Shown: positions 31,290-41,306 of the stretch, piece after piece
How the letters are laid out: each line of letters begins with the position of its first letter
How positions within the stretch are numbered: position 1 is the stretch's first letter
DNA from: Candidula unifasciata
Lineage: Eukaryota; Mollusca; Gastropoda; Stylommatophora; Geomitridae
Length of the DNA stretch: 64,000 bases
Direction: 5' to 3'
Assembly: GCA_905116865.2 (NCBI GenBank)
Contig: CAJHNH020000204.1
Coordinates: 136,501-200,500 of the forward strand
Program-made: the position numbers and the translations under genes
The notes under the pieces: model-generated
Told to the model about the DNA's origin: nothing
Databases searched by the model: none
What the model saw: the letters and a program-made list of their open reading frames with translations, nothing else

Positions 31290-32035
31290 CTTCTAGACGC
31301 TGCCTGCTCAGAAGAGCAGTGCTCTGTCTGTCCACCTCTCAGAGCTTTACTCCTAGACAAACTGCCTGCACAGAAGAGCAATGCTTTGTTTGTCCACCTG
31401 TCGGAGCTTCACTCCGAGACACACTGCCTGCTCCAAAGAGCAGTGCTCTGTCCGCCTCTCAGAGCTTCACTCCTAGACATACTGCCTGCTCAGAAGAGCA
31501 GTGCTCTGTCTGTCCACCTCTCAGAGCTTTACTCCTAGACAAACTGCCTGCACAGAAGAGCAATGCTTTGTTTGTCCACCTGTCGGAGCTTCACTCCGAG
31601 ACACACTGCCTGCTCCAAAGAGCAGTGCTCTGTCCGCCTCTCAGAGCTTCACTCCTAGACATACTGCCTGCTCAGAAGAGCAGTGCTCTGTCTGTCCGCC
31701 TCTCGGAGCTTTACTCCTAGACAAACTGCCTGCATAGAAAAGCAATGCTCTGTCTGTCCACCTGTCGGAGCTTCACTCCGAGACACGCTGCCTGCTCCAA
31801 AGAGCAGTGCTCTGTCCGCCTCTCAGAGCTTCACTCCTAGACATACTGCCTGCTCAGAAGAGCAATGCTCTGTCCGCCTCTCGGGGCTTCACTCCTAGAC
31901 AAACTGCCTGCTCAGAAGAGCAATGCTCTATCTGTCCGCCTCTCAGAGCTTCACTCTTAGACAAACTGCCTACTCAGAAGAGCAATGCTCTGTCTGTCCA
32001 CCTCTCAGAGCTTCACTCCTAGACATGCTGCCGCC
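31290..32035 (+). repeat. ~61-bp minisatellite with 182-bp higher-order repeat
   Basis: Twelve or so units of GAAGAGCAGTGCTCTGTCTG plus TCCACCTCTCAGAGCTTCAC and TCCTAGACAAACTGCCTGCTC. The blocks starting at 31319 and 31501 are identical for 182 bp, and a diverged third starts at 31683. Confidence 0.95.
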
Positions 32036-32429
32036 AACTGCTGAGTATCTGCCTATAACAGCTAAGGGCCTGGTCTGACCTGCCATAACATTGCACATTA
32101 CATGTTCAGGTTGCGTTTTCCCCTTCTGAGGATAAGGACAAATATTCATCATGATCATAGCTTAAATTCAAATTGAAACAAAAGAAGGGGATGATTTTTA
32201 TCAAGAGACTCTTTAACAGATGAAACTTTGTCACACTGGGTGGGGGCTGTGTTAGTGCATTGGCTTGCTGCTTGTTTGCCACTTAACTAAATCCAGTTGA
32301 TAATTTGTCGAAAAAATGTTGACTGTTTTTTAAATTATGATAGTAGGAGGAATAAATTTAATTGTTTTTGTGATGATAGAAAGAAAAAAGTTGATTTTTA
32401 AAAAATGATAGGACACAGTGTGAATGTTT

Positions 32430-33040
32430 ATTTTCTGTGCCAGTAAAACAGGGTATTGATCAGACTATCAGGTAAATTTGTATTTACTTTGTCAGTAAAA
32501 TATGGGATTTGTGAGACCGTCACATGAATGTGGTATTTGCCATGTCAGCAAAACAGGGATTTATCAGACTGTTATGTGAATGTGGTATTTATACTATGTC
32601 AGCGAAACAGGGATTTATCAGACTGGTATGTGAATGTGGTATTTATACTGTGTCAGTAAAACAGGGATTTATCAGACTGGTATGTGAATGTTGTATTTAT
32701 ACTGTGTCAGTAAAACAGGGATTTATCAGACTGGTATGTGAATGTTGTATTTATACTGTGTCAGTAAAACGGGCATTTATTTGACTGGTATGTGAATGGT
32801 ATTTTTACTGTGTCAGTAAACCTGGGATTGCTCAGGCTGTCATATCAATTTGATATTTACTGTGTCGGGTAACCGTGTGATAGGTCAGACTGTCATTTGA
32901 ATATGGTATGTATAGTGTGTCAGTAAAATAGTGAATTGGTCACAGCAAGATAAATGTAGAGTTTACTATCACCCAACCATAAATATATTTTTAAAAAATG
33001 GTCAGACTATCTGGTAGATGTTATATTTATTGTGTCAGGG
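32430..33040 (+). repeat. 54-bp minisatellite
   Basis: CAGTAAAACAGGGATTTATC plus AGACTGGTATGTGAATG recurs at 32654, 32708 and 32762 (54 bp apart), with degenerate units on both sides. Confidence 0.9.
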
Positions 33041-33049
33041 AAACTTGAA

Positions 33050-33190
33050 ATTGTTGATAAAAGAGACCAAAGCTTCTAGACTGGATTCCATCCATGATAT
33101 TAAACTGGTTGCACAAGTTAGAACAAAATGCAGGAGTAGACCGCAAACCCTATGTGACATATAATGGCACAACAGGACAGTAAATGAACA
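33050..33190 (+). mobile_element. LINE 3' relic
   Basis: CTGGATTCCATCCATGATAT, then ACCCTATGTGACATATAATG and GCACAACAGGAC. Related tails are at 905-955 and 15990-16050. Confidence 0.45.
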
Positions 33191-33396
33191 AAACTTTGTG
33201 TCATGAGATAAATGTTGAATATCGTGCATTGAACCATGGAATTAATAAGACTTGTCTTATTAATGTGGCATTTACTTTGTCGGTAAGAGGTGATTTAGTT
33301 AGACTGTCCGATAAATGTAGGGTTTACTATCACAAACACACAAAAAAAAATGAAAAGACAAAATAGAGGGGTCATTATGTTGTATTTACTGTTTCA

Positions 33397-33835
33397 GTGA
33401 AACATGAAATTTATCATGCTCTGAAACATAGAACTGATCAGGTTTTGAAGCATGGAACTGATCAGGCTCTGATAAGTGAGTTTTCTACTGCATCACTCAA
33501 ACACGGAACTGATCAGGCTCTGATAAGTGAGTTATCTACTGCATCACTCAAACATGGAAATAATCAGGCTCTGATAAGTGAGTTATCTACTGCATCACTC
33601 AAACATGGAAATAATCAGGCTCTGATAAGTGAGTTATCTACTGCATCACTCAAACATGGAAATAATCAGGCTCTGATAAGTGAGTTATCTACTGCATCAC
33701 TCAAACATGGAACTGATCAGGCTCTGATAAGTGAGTTATCTACTGCATCACTCAAACATGGAAATGATCAGCTCTCATAAGTGAGTTATCTACTGCATCA
33801 CTCAAACATGGAAATGATGAGTCTGAATGTTCCTA
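33397..33835 (+). repeat. 51-bp minisatellite with open frame
   Basis: Eight units of CATGGAAATAATCAGGCTCT plus GATAAGTGAGTTATCTACTG and CATCACTCAAA. Since 51 is a multiple of three, it gives a 127-codon frame of 17-residue repeats (HGNNQALISELSTASLK). I see no promoter or splice context, so it is probably not coding. Confidence 0.9.
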
Positions 33836-34109
33836 TATTTTACTACCCCAAAAAAAAAAATTACTGTAAACAATACTTGGACAATACATTTTGTTAACGG
33901 TGATATTTCAGGGAGGGATGTCTGTGTTTTACTGTGAAGTTAATATAATCATTATTATATGAAGTTTTTATTATTGTTGAATATATTTCGTGTCCATATA
34001 ACTATTTGCGTTTTGCTTTGTTTTATGAACTGATGTTGAATAGATTCCTAAGCTTTCTTCTCCTCCTCCTCTTTTTTCTTCTTCTTTTTCTTCTTTTTTC
34101 CTCTCTGTC

Positions 34110-34243
<134 letters not shown>

Positions 34244-34424
34244 ACACACAACTCTGCTCTCCCTCTTCTACTCCTCCCTCTCCCTCCCGTCTCTCCCCTC
34301 CCTCTGTCCGCTCTCACCCGCCTCTCTCTCTCTCTCACACTTCCCCACCTTCTCCCTACTCTCACACACATATATTATGTTCATATATAGATTACTTTCT
34401 TGTACTCTGTCATATTTTTATCGT

Positions 34425-34925
34425 CATCAACATCCTTTCTATGCCGTTTGATGCCATATGGGGCACACATTTGATTCCTCCACTCTGCTCTATTGCTTGC
34501 AGCTTTCTCGATTTCTGACATGGAGTTCAGCCCAGCCATTTTTTGAATCTCATAATAATGTTCTTCTGATGTTTCCCTTTGGCATCCTGTTTTTCCCAGA
34601 CCATATGTTTCCCCTTTTGATACCTGTTTTATAATTCATTGTTCATTTTGTCTCATAGTGTGCCCAGCATATCTTCATCTTCTTTGTCTTATTGCAGTCA
34701 GTACAGGTATTTGTCCATACATTTCTCTGATCTCTTTACTCTTTTTGAATTCATCCCGTATCATGTTCACAATTTTTCTCAGTAATTTATTTTCAAATGC
34801 ATTTAAATTTTGTTCCGTATCTTTGGTGGTTCTCCAGCTGGCATATGTTAAAACTGAAATAACGTTTGAATTAAAGATTGTTAGTTTTGGTGTTAAAACT
34901 GCATAAACTGAGAGCTTCACATTTT
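34425..34925 (-). mobile_element. LINE reverse-transcriptase thumb/tail relic
   Basis: Minus frame 34675-34920 reads KLTIFNSNVISVLTYAS, then NAFENKLLRKIVNMI and GQIPVLTAIRQRR, a typical non-LTR tail. Degraded continuation runs to about 34430. Confidence 0.75.
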
Positions 34926-34997
34926 GTTAAAGCTTCTAAAGACTGTTGTCAGTATTTGCTTGTACTCAATACGTTGTATGTTAATCACTTTAAGAAG

Positions 34998-35120
34998 GGC
35001 GAAGGGCTATTCAACTAAGGTTACTGGAGGGCCAAAATTTGGATCAATCAAGATCATCACAGGCCAGAGCCCCAGTATAGAAAGATTTGGCCTGCGGGCC
35101 GCCAATTGAATCAGCCTTTT
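34998..35120 (+). mobile_element. hAT-like MITE
   Basis: Imperfect terminal inverted repeats AAGGGCTATTCAACTAAGG and CAATTGAATCAGCCTT. Interior has GGAGGGCCAAAATTTGGAT and GGCCTGCGGGCCGCC. A partial copy is at 27793-27900. Confidence 0.55.
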
Positions 35121-35129
35121 CTACAGTCC

Positions 35130-35290
35130 TCTTTCTGTCTGTTTTACTGCCAGTCATTTCTGATACAATGGTTTTACCTGCTTTCATGGGAAAGGCAAGA
35201 CAGATATATAATTCTTCATCAAACTGCTTCTATAATCATTGGTAAACTCCATATCAGCTGCTTAAGATAAAGACGGAGTGCTTTATGGGA
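35130..35290 (+). mobile_element. LINE-RH C-terminal relic
   Basis: GGGAAAGGCAAGACAGATAT and GGGAATTCCCAGAGTGCTG correspond to GKARRTYN and WECPECCD coding of 38985-39105. It runs into the 85-bp array. Confidence 0.6.
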
Positions 35291-35975
35291 ATTCCCAGAG
35301 TGCTGCGGTATCAGTTCTCAACTTGATCAAAGCTATCATACCAGACCTTTCAGAATCTTCTCTTCTGGTCTCTCTAGTCCCAGAGTACTGAGGTATCAGT
35401 TCTCAACTTGATCAAAGCTATCATACCAGACCTTTCAGAATCCTCTCTTCTGGTCTCTCTAGTCCCAGAGTGTTGCAGTATTAGTTCTCAACTTGATCAA
35501 AGCCATCATACCAGACCTTTTAAAATCTTCTCTTCTGGTCTCTCTAGTCCCAGAGTGCTGAGGTATCAGTTCTCAACTTGATCAAAGCTATCTTACCAGA
35601 CCTTTTAAAATCTTCTCTTCTGGTCTCTCTAGTCCCAGAGTGCTGAGGTATCAGTTCTCAACTTGATCAAAGCCATCATACCAGACCTTTTAAAATCTTC
35701 TCTTCTGGTCTCTCTAGTCCCAGAGTGCTGAGGTATCAGTTCTCAACTTGATCAAAGCTATCATACCAGACCTTTCAGAATCTTCTCTTCTGGTCTCTCT
35801 AGTCCCAGAGTGCTGAGGTATCAGTTCTCAACTTGATCAAAGCTATCATACCAGACCTTTCAGAATCCTCTCTTCTGGTCTCTAGTCCCAGAGTGCTGAG
35901 GTATCAGTTCTCAACTTGATCAAAGCCATCATACCAGACCTTTCAAAATCTTCTCTTCTGGTCTCCCTAGTCCCA
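35288..35975 (+). repeat. 85-bp minisatellite grown from LINE end
   Basis: Eight units of CCCAGAGTGCTGAGGTATCA plus GTTCTCAACTTGATCAAAGC and on to CTGGTCTCTCTAGT. The first half of the unit matches the LINE-RH terminal codons and 3' end. Confidence 0.93.
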
Positions 35976-36069
35976 GTCTGGTTTCCAGGGCTCTGTTTTG
36001 TAAGTTAAAAAAAAAAAAAAGATGTTTCTCTCCAGAATTGCAGTCTGTAGGATTAACATCTTGAGGATG

Positions 36070-36153
36070 TGAAGCAAAGGATCCTTTTCCCTGCCTTTAG
36101 GCATATTGGGCATATAGGGCTAGACTGACATTTTATAGATTAATTGACACTCA
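36070..36153 (-). mobile_element. SINE-B fragment interrupted by SINE-A
   Basis: CCCTGCCTTTAGGCATATTG and TTTATAGATTAATTGACACT are SINE-B sequence. It resumes after 36446 (TTGGCACTCAGTGGGTGATG), showing that SINE-A inserted here. Confidence 0.6.
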
Positions 36154-36445
36154 TGTCCCCCGTGTGGGTTCTGGGGCCCTATTGTAGGGAAAACAAGAAT
36201 AGACCCACTGCCTACCCAAAAAGTAATGTTGTAAGAGTCGACTAATTGGGAGCTTCCTTCAAAGTCCGAGTGCATCTGCCTGAGAGGCCAGGAACCAACA
36301 GTCTGCACACACATGTGTCAGATCTGTCAAACAGATGCACACGCAACACTCAGGTTCTGAAACAGGACTGTAGTCTAGAAGTGGACGAACAACCAGAACT
36401 TTCCACCAGAGTTTGCCGCTGGTGGTGAATGCAAAGAAGAAGAAA
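36154..36445 (+). mobile_element. SINE-A, complete copy with 12-bp TSD
   Basis: The 292-bp insert ends in AAGAAGAAGAAAA. It is flanked by AATTGACACTCA (36142-36153) and AATTGGCACTCA (36446-36457), a 12-bp target duplication with one mismatch. It defines the family's length and shows target-primed insertion into a SINE-B. No clear tRNA A and B boxes. Confidence 0.85.
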
Positions 36446-36524
36446 AATTGGCACTCAGTGGGTGATGTGGTCATCATCACGCCAGAATAAAAATGTGTAG
36501 TTGCATAAGGAATGAATGAATGAA

Positions 36525-36600
36525 GTTCAACCCCCACCTGGACGGCTAAGTGAGTGATAAACACCCGGTGACACAAAGTGACTTGCATTAGCAGTGCAGA
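36525..36600 (+). mobile_element. Dispersed repeat DR1 fragment
   Basis: GAGTGATAAACACCCGGTGA then CACAAAGTGACTTGCAT matches DR1 at 37925. Confidence 0.5.
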
Positions 36601-36724
36601 GATTAAAGAGCATGAAGAACCTATGGCAAAGCTCTAGTAAATTGGTATAAGTAAAAATCTAAAGATAGTGCATTTTTCCTGCCGCAACTTAACGGTTGTA
36701 AGTCCTAGACTCTCACTCAGTCAT

Positions 36725-37080
36725 TGAGGAAAAAGATTAGAGCTTTTGAATTGAAATGTTATAGAAACAATTCTTAGAATACCATGGATCAAGAAAAGGA
36801 AAAACACATTCTAAATGAGTTGAATATCAGGGAGAACTGGCTCATAAACAGCGACCTGTCTCGAAAGTTGAAGTATTCTGGCCACATCAAACGTCATGTT
36901 GGCTTGGAAAAGACTGTCATGGAGGATGCAGTTTGTGAAAGGCAAGGCAGAGGTTGACCACTACGAAGATGGATACAGGACATTAAAAGCACAGGGAGCC
37001 GGAGAGCTGCCTAGGGAAAATGATTAACTTTAGGCGAGCCATGAAGAGAGTGACATTCTGTAAAGGACTTGCAGATTGAT
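36725..37080 (+). mobile_element. LINE reverse-transcriptase tail relic
   Basis: Broken frames give IRAFELKCYRTILRIPW, then KYSGHIKRHVGLEKTVMED and RWIQDIKSTGSR, a LINE C-terminus. DR1 follows at once. Confidence 0.65.
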
Positions 37081-37180
37081 GATGACACAAAGTGCCACCA
37101 TTCGGATGAGCAAGCCCCAGAAACCCTGGTTAACCGTTACGTTATATTAGGGCCCATGACAACAGCCGGGGTGGGGCTTT
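37078..37180 (+). mobile_element. DR1 fragment
   Basis: GACACAAAGTGCCACCATTC, then GGCCCATGACAACAGCCGGG and GTGGGGCTTT, as in 37925-38125. Confidence 0.5.
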
Positions 37181-37324
37181 AAAATAACGAAAAATATAAT
37201 CTTAATAAACCGAAATGCCCTCTGAATAGTAAAAGCAGTCATAATAATATTTCAAATAAAAAAGTGTTGCATAAGCTTCTTAACCACAAAAGACCTCAAA
37301 GTAGCAAATCAAACTAATTAGCAG

Positions 37325-37550
37325 CTGCAATACATGTCTGTATTTACCCCTTTGCGATCTAGGCGGTAGACTGAGGAAGAAAGGGGTGGGGGGGGGGGGG
37401 GCTTTGCTGTCCCATGGACTGTGTAGGTTAGCATTTTAATTTTGCCCCTGACAAAAAAATATTCCACAATCTTACAGAGAATACAAACGTGGATCTGCTG
37501 CTTGGGAGCCAAGCATTCTTAACCTTCGGCCCCGCCGCTCCTCAACCAAG
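37325..37550 (-). mobile_element. tRNA-derived SINE-D copy
   Basis: Reverse complement begins GCGGCGGGGCCGAAGGTTAA then GAATGCTTGGCTCCC, a tRNA-like head. Body CCCCTGACAAAAAAATATTC is shared with 11440-11590. A G run sits at 37386-37401. Confidence 0.6.
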
Positions 37551-37924
37551 AACAAAATCCAGTTGTGAAGAAACATTTCTGCAGATTTGATAAAACCAGT
37601 ACAAATACAATAACTGCAAAATAAAACCAGCTCTGCAATATATGGTATGTCAAATATTTAATGTAACAATAACACAAGGAACGAGTATTGATGATCCTAA
37701 AAAATACGAATGCACTATATTTGAACGTCAAGAGAACAATGAAATCCACCGGTACCATATATTTCAGCATATGAATGAACAAAGAATTCACTGTTACAGG
37801 ATACTTGAAACATATAGTACACAGTAAAATCCACTGTTATCCAGTAGATTAAAAAATTAAAAGGAATTGACATTATCTGAACTTCTTTTTGCCCTGATGG
37901 ATTAAAATTTGGTTGTGTAATTGT

Positions 37925-38130
37925 TGGTAGGTAGTTGTACCCCACCAGGGCATCACACAAGCGATAAACACTTGGTGACACAAAGTGACACCATGCGGAT
38001 GAGGATCACAAGGTGGAGAGGTCACAGAAACCCCTTTCAGCCGTCAGGCCATATCTATGCCCCGGCTATATTTAGGGCCCCCGGCAGAAGCCAGTGTGAG
38101 GCTTCAAATAACAAAAAATTGCATCCCACA
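37925..38130 (+). mobile_element. Dispersed repeat DR1, longest copy
   Basis: CCCCACCAGGGCATCACACA, then AGCGATAAACACTTGGTGAC and GGCCCCCGGCAGAAGCC. Other copies are at 36525, 37078 and 63945. It often follows LINE fragments, so it may be a LINE 3' UTR or a SINE. Confidence 0.6.
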
Positions 38131-38189
38131 CGGGGACGACTTCTGTGAATATATTATGTAATGACAGTTCACCTGTTTGACCCTAATGA

Positions 38190-39115
38190 GTGTACAGAAA
38201 AACTGCCGAGACTAGAGAGCACTACAAGTCAACTGTCTTACCCAATTGCGGTAAGGGTCAGAGGCTGAAAAGGGGAAAATCAGGGATGGCTCAAGCAGAA
38301 GACACAATAAGACAAGTATGCATGCTGGAGAACATTGGGCGAGAAAAGGAGTGGGTCAGAGTACCAGCGGAAAAGTTTGACCTGTGTAGGGTTGTGATCA
38401 CATTGGACCGGGTGTGCAGAGAGTGGCCAGCGGGTGCTACGGGGGTAGGAGTTCAACAGTTGATTCACGACAATTCACGCTCAGAAGATCTGATTATCTA
38501 TACAGATGGTTCAGTGGTGAGAGGACAGAGAAGTGCCTGGGAGTTCGTAGCAAAAGCTATTAGAAAATCTTTTGTGCAAGACAACCTAGCATATACCACC
38601 ACAACATCTAGCATGAGGTGGAGGCGGAAACTACGGCTCTCTGGTGGCTAGAAAAAAAAGCATGCTGAGAAAGGTGAAGACAGGGATGCTTCGAGCAGAG
38701 TGGCAAGCTTCACTGGAAAGGTCACGGGGGGGGGGGGGGGGTGAGCATACTTTGGATCAATTCTCCAGGCTATGCCGGCGTGGTGGGTAATGAACAGGCA
38801 GATAGATTGACTGGATCTGCACCACTGGGTGGTGAACTGATACATGACAAGGCAGATGTGATCAAGGCCCTTTGAGAACAAGCAACGGAATCAGTAGAGA
38901 AAGAAGATAATTATGTCCTGGAGAGAATGAGACACCTTGGTATAACCAGAGGGTCTGGCCGGCTCACTAAACTCAGGGGAAAGGCAAGACGGACATATAA
39001 CCAGATTGTGACCGGTACCATCAGTATTGGAACTCTGCGCTGGCTGCTGGAGATGAGGACGAAGCATGCATGGGAATGTCCTGAGTGCTGTGATGTCAAT
39101 TCTTGACTCAACTCA
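38190..39115 (+). mobile_element. LINE-RH: RNase H domain and C-terminus
   Basis: Frame 38190-38651 contains LIIYTDGSVVRGQRSAW, an RNase H start with the catalytic Asp in YTDG. After a frame break, later frames give the rest of the RNase H fold (GYAGVVGNEQADRLTGSA), then [20 protein letters not shown] and ECPECCDVNS before a stop. A poly(G) run at 38727-38742 interrupts it. Non-LTR elements with a C-terminal RNase H belong to groups such as I, Jockey-like or Tad-like. The exact clade is not determined. Inactive. Confidence 0.8.
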
Positions 39116-39179
39116 ACTCAACTGGTAACAGATGATTATGTTGGTGTATATTTTGTTTATATCACAACATTGTCAGCAC

Positions 39180-39320
39180 TAATAGATATGGGAGCAATGC
39201 ACGCACTAGCTAGGAGTCAGTCAAAGAGTCACCCAGAACTAACGTTTGAAGTACAAACAACTAAAACTAACCGCCGGTGAGTGCAAAAAAGAAGAAGAAG
39301 AAGAAGAAGAAGAAGAAGAA
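39180..39320 (+). mobile_element. SINE-A 3' end with (GAA)n tail
   Basis: Decayed copy ending CCGGTGAGTGCAAAAAAGAA and (GAA)n to about 39320. Confidence 0.6.
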
Positions 39321-39324
39321 ATTT

Positions 39325-39845
39325 TAGAAACATTTAAAGTAGACAAATCCATTTGCCAAATATTTATTAACAAAAAACAACAACCTGAAAGTAGGCAAAA
39401 ATCGACTAAATTTTCAAACAGTTACAGAGTAATTAAAAAAGAAATTGAACACGGAAATCACAGTATATCCAATATTAGAAAAGTACAGTTGACAAAGAAA
39501 TCACGGTGTTAATAAATATTCGAAAATGTACAGTCAAATCACAGAGTCAATAAATATTGCAAACATATGATCAACACAGCTTTAAAACGCACAGTACTAA
39601 TTATTTGTAAATACACCGTATAAGTGCTTATGATTTGCAAAATAGAAATATGCAAAGGTTTATGAGCCAGCTGGTGTGAACAGATTCTTTGAACAGTCTA
39701 CTCCTGTTTTGATGATTAGATGAAGTTTTGGTCTACATGCTGTTTAATGCATCATGTTTGCATTTACTCTAACAAACGAGAGCTGCTGATAATTACAAGT
39801 AGTCAGATACAGAATATTTAATGAGTACACAGGGTTTCAGACTAT
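39325..39845 (+). other. Intergenic, nothing recognised
   Basis: AT-rich sequence, no gene or named repeat. Confidence 0.4.
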
Positions 39846-39847
39846 AT

Positions 39848-40112
39848 CTTCTACTTCTTCGAGTTCACCAGCTGTAAACTCTGGCGGAAAGTTCTGGTTG
39901 TTCATCCACTTCTGGACTGCAGTCCTGTTCCAGAACTTGAGTGTTGCCTGTGCATCCGTTTGACAGATCTGGCTTATTTGTATGCAGACTGTTGGTTCCC
40001 TGCCTCTCAGGCAGATGGACTCCGACTTTTGAAGAAAGCTCCTAATTAGTCGACTCTTACGACATGCTTTTGGGTAGGCAGTGGGCCTATTCTTGTTTTC
40101 CCTATAACAGGA
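39848..40112 (-). mobile_element. SINE-A copy
   Basis: Reverse copy: CGAGTTCACCAGCTGTAAAC, then GGCGGAAAGTTCTGGTTG and TAGTCGACTCTTACGACATG. SINE-B sequence follows (40120-40190), so this may be another nested insertion. Confidence 0.8.
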
Positions 40113-40220
40113 GCCCGGAACTGGGTAATGTTGTCAGCATTACGCCGGTCGTGTTTACTTCCCCATGACAGTCGGTTCCAGTGCAAGGACATTATAAATC
40201 TACAGTGTGTCACATAAGCG

Positions 40221-40329
40221 GCGTGGATTGGGGCTAAATTAAATGGCTAGGACCCACGAGCAGCAGCTTCTGCATCTCCTGAAGCTTTGCTCGTGAGTCC
40301 TAGCCATCTAGTTTAGCCCCAATCCACGC
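40221..40329 (+). repeat. Long hairpin: 42-bp arms, short loop
   Basis: Arms 40221-40262 and 40288-40329 are reverse complements with three mismatches, both containing GCGTGGATTGGGGCTAAA. An inner AGCTTC/GAAGCT stem leaves about a 10-nt loop. Confidence 0.9.
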
Positions 40330-40479
40330 GGCGTGAGCGGCGTGGGAGACTCTTGGCGGTGGCGGTAGTCGCTGGAGAACCGCAAATTAAGTGACTGTGG
40401 CTCAAAAGGATATTTTTCGGCCGCTATCTTTACCGACCGTTATTCAGAGGATAGCAAAAAAAAAGTGCTGGTACTCAAA

Positions 40480-41103
40480 GTGCCTTTTTAAAAAAGATAC
40501 CGGCGTTTATTACAAAGTTTTTGGGATGGGGGGGGTGTATATATCATGTATAAATATGAAAGTGAGGTCGATGCTACGTACAGCCAATTGTTATGTTGTT
40601 ATCCGATTTTCCCATACTGTGTTCAGTGTAGCACTAGTATAATTTCTTTACCTCTTGATTCACTAAATAAAAAAATAAAAAATAAGAGGTACAGGTACTC
40701 ACAACAAAATGTCTATTACAGCAGTATTGTAAACAAAAAGGCTTTAAAAAGTGCAGTTGTTATGTACAGCCAGAAAAAAAAAGAAACTTGGTTCAGTCCT
40801 AAAGCTACACACCGTTGATTCTATCATACCATTTTAATTCCCCTGTTCTGCATAATCACCACCTAAAAAATATTTGTAGTATATTAGTCACTCTGGTTTT
40901 TTTTAACAACGAACAAATCTTTCTCCTTTTACTAAAGATTTCCGTGGACAGGAGTATATTAGTAACTGTCTTTCTTCATGTTTCAGCTCTATACAACTGT
41001 ACAAATAGAACATTGGTACATAGTTAAATTAGTCACTGACAGACTTCAGCCATTGCTGACATCACAGGAAGCAGGTGATATTGCTGCAGAGGTCTCCGTC
41101 TAG
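40480..41103 (-). other. Receptor 3' UTR (inferred)
   Basis: AT-rich sequence follows the stop. The minus-strand AATAAA at 40506-40511 is the nearest plausible polyadenylation signal, with T-rich sequence beyond it. No coding signal was seen. Confidence 0.35.
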
Positions 41104-41306
41104 TCATCTGACCTCCAGGTAAAAGTACATCAACCAGTAGCACAGGTTGAACAGGCTAAAGGTCACCGGAAACAGATATCTGGACACCATGTCAATGTCG
41201 CTAACGCTGTTTCCTGCCTCGGGGTCTGCAGACTCGGCGCGTTGGAGGCGATAGTCAGAGTTGCCCACGATACATCGCCAGAAGGTTTGCAGGCATGAGC
41301 GGCATT
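41104..41306 (-). CDS. Receptor last coding exon r8: TM4 and stop
   Basis: The acceptor is tactccctag. It encodes [20 protein letters not shown], then [20 protein letters not shown] and [12 protein letters not shown], with TGA at 41104-41106. IDxxSRxLFPxxFxxFNxxYW is the standard TM4 entry of the family. Three clustered Cys before TM4 could be lipidated (inference). Confidence 0.93.

Noticed and set aside
34675..34920. 81-codon minus frame as a host gene
   Set aside because: It is a LINE reverse-transcriptase tail (NAFENKLLRKI, IPVLTAIRQRR).
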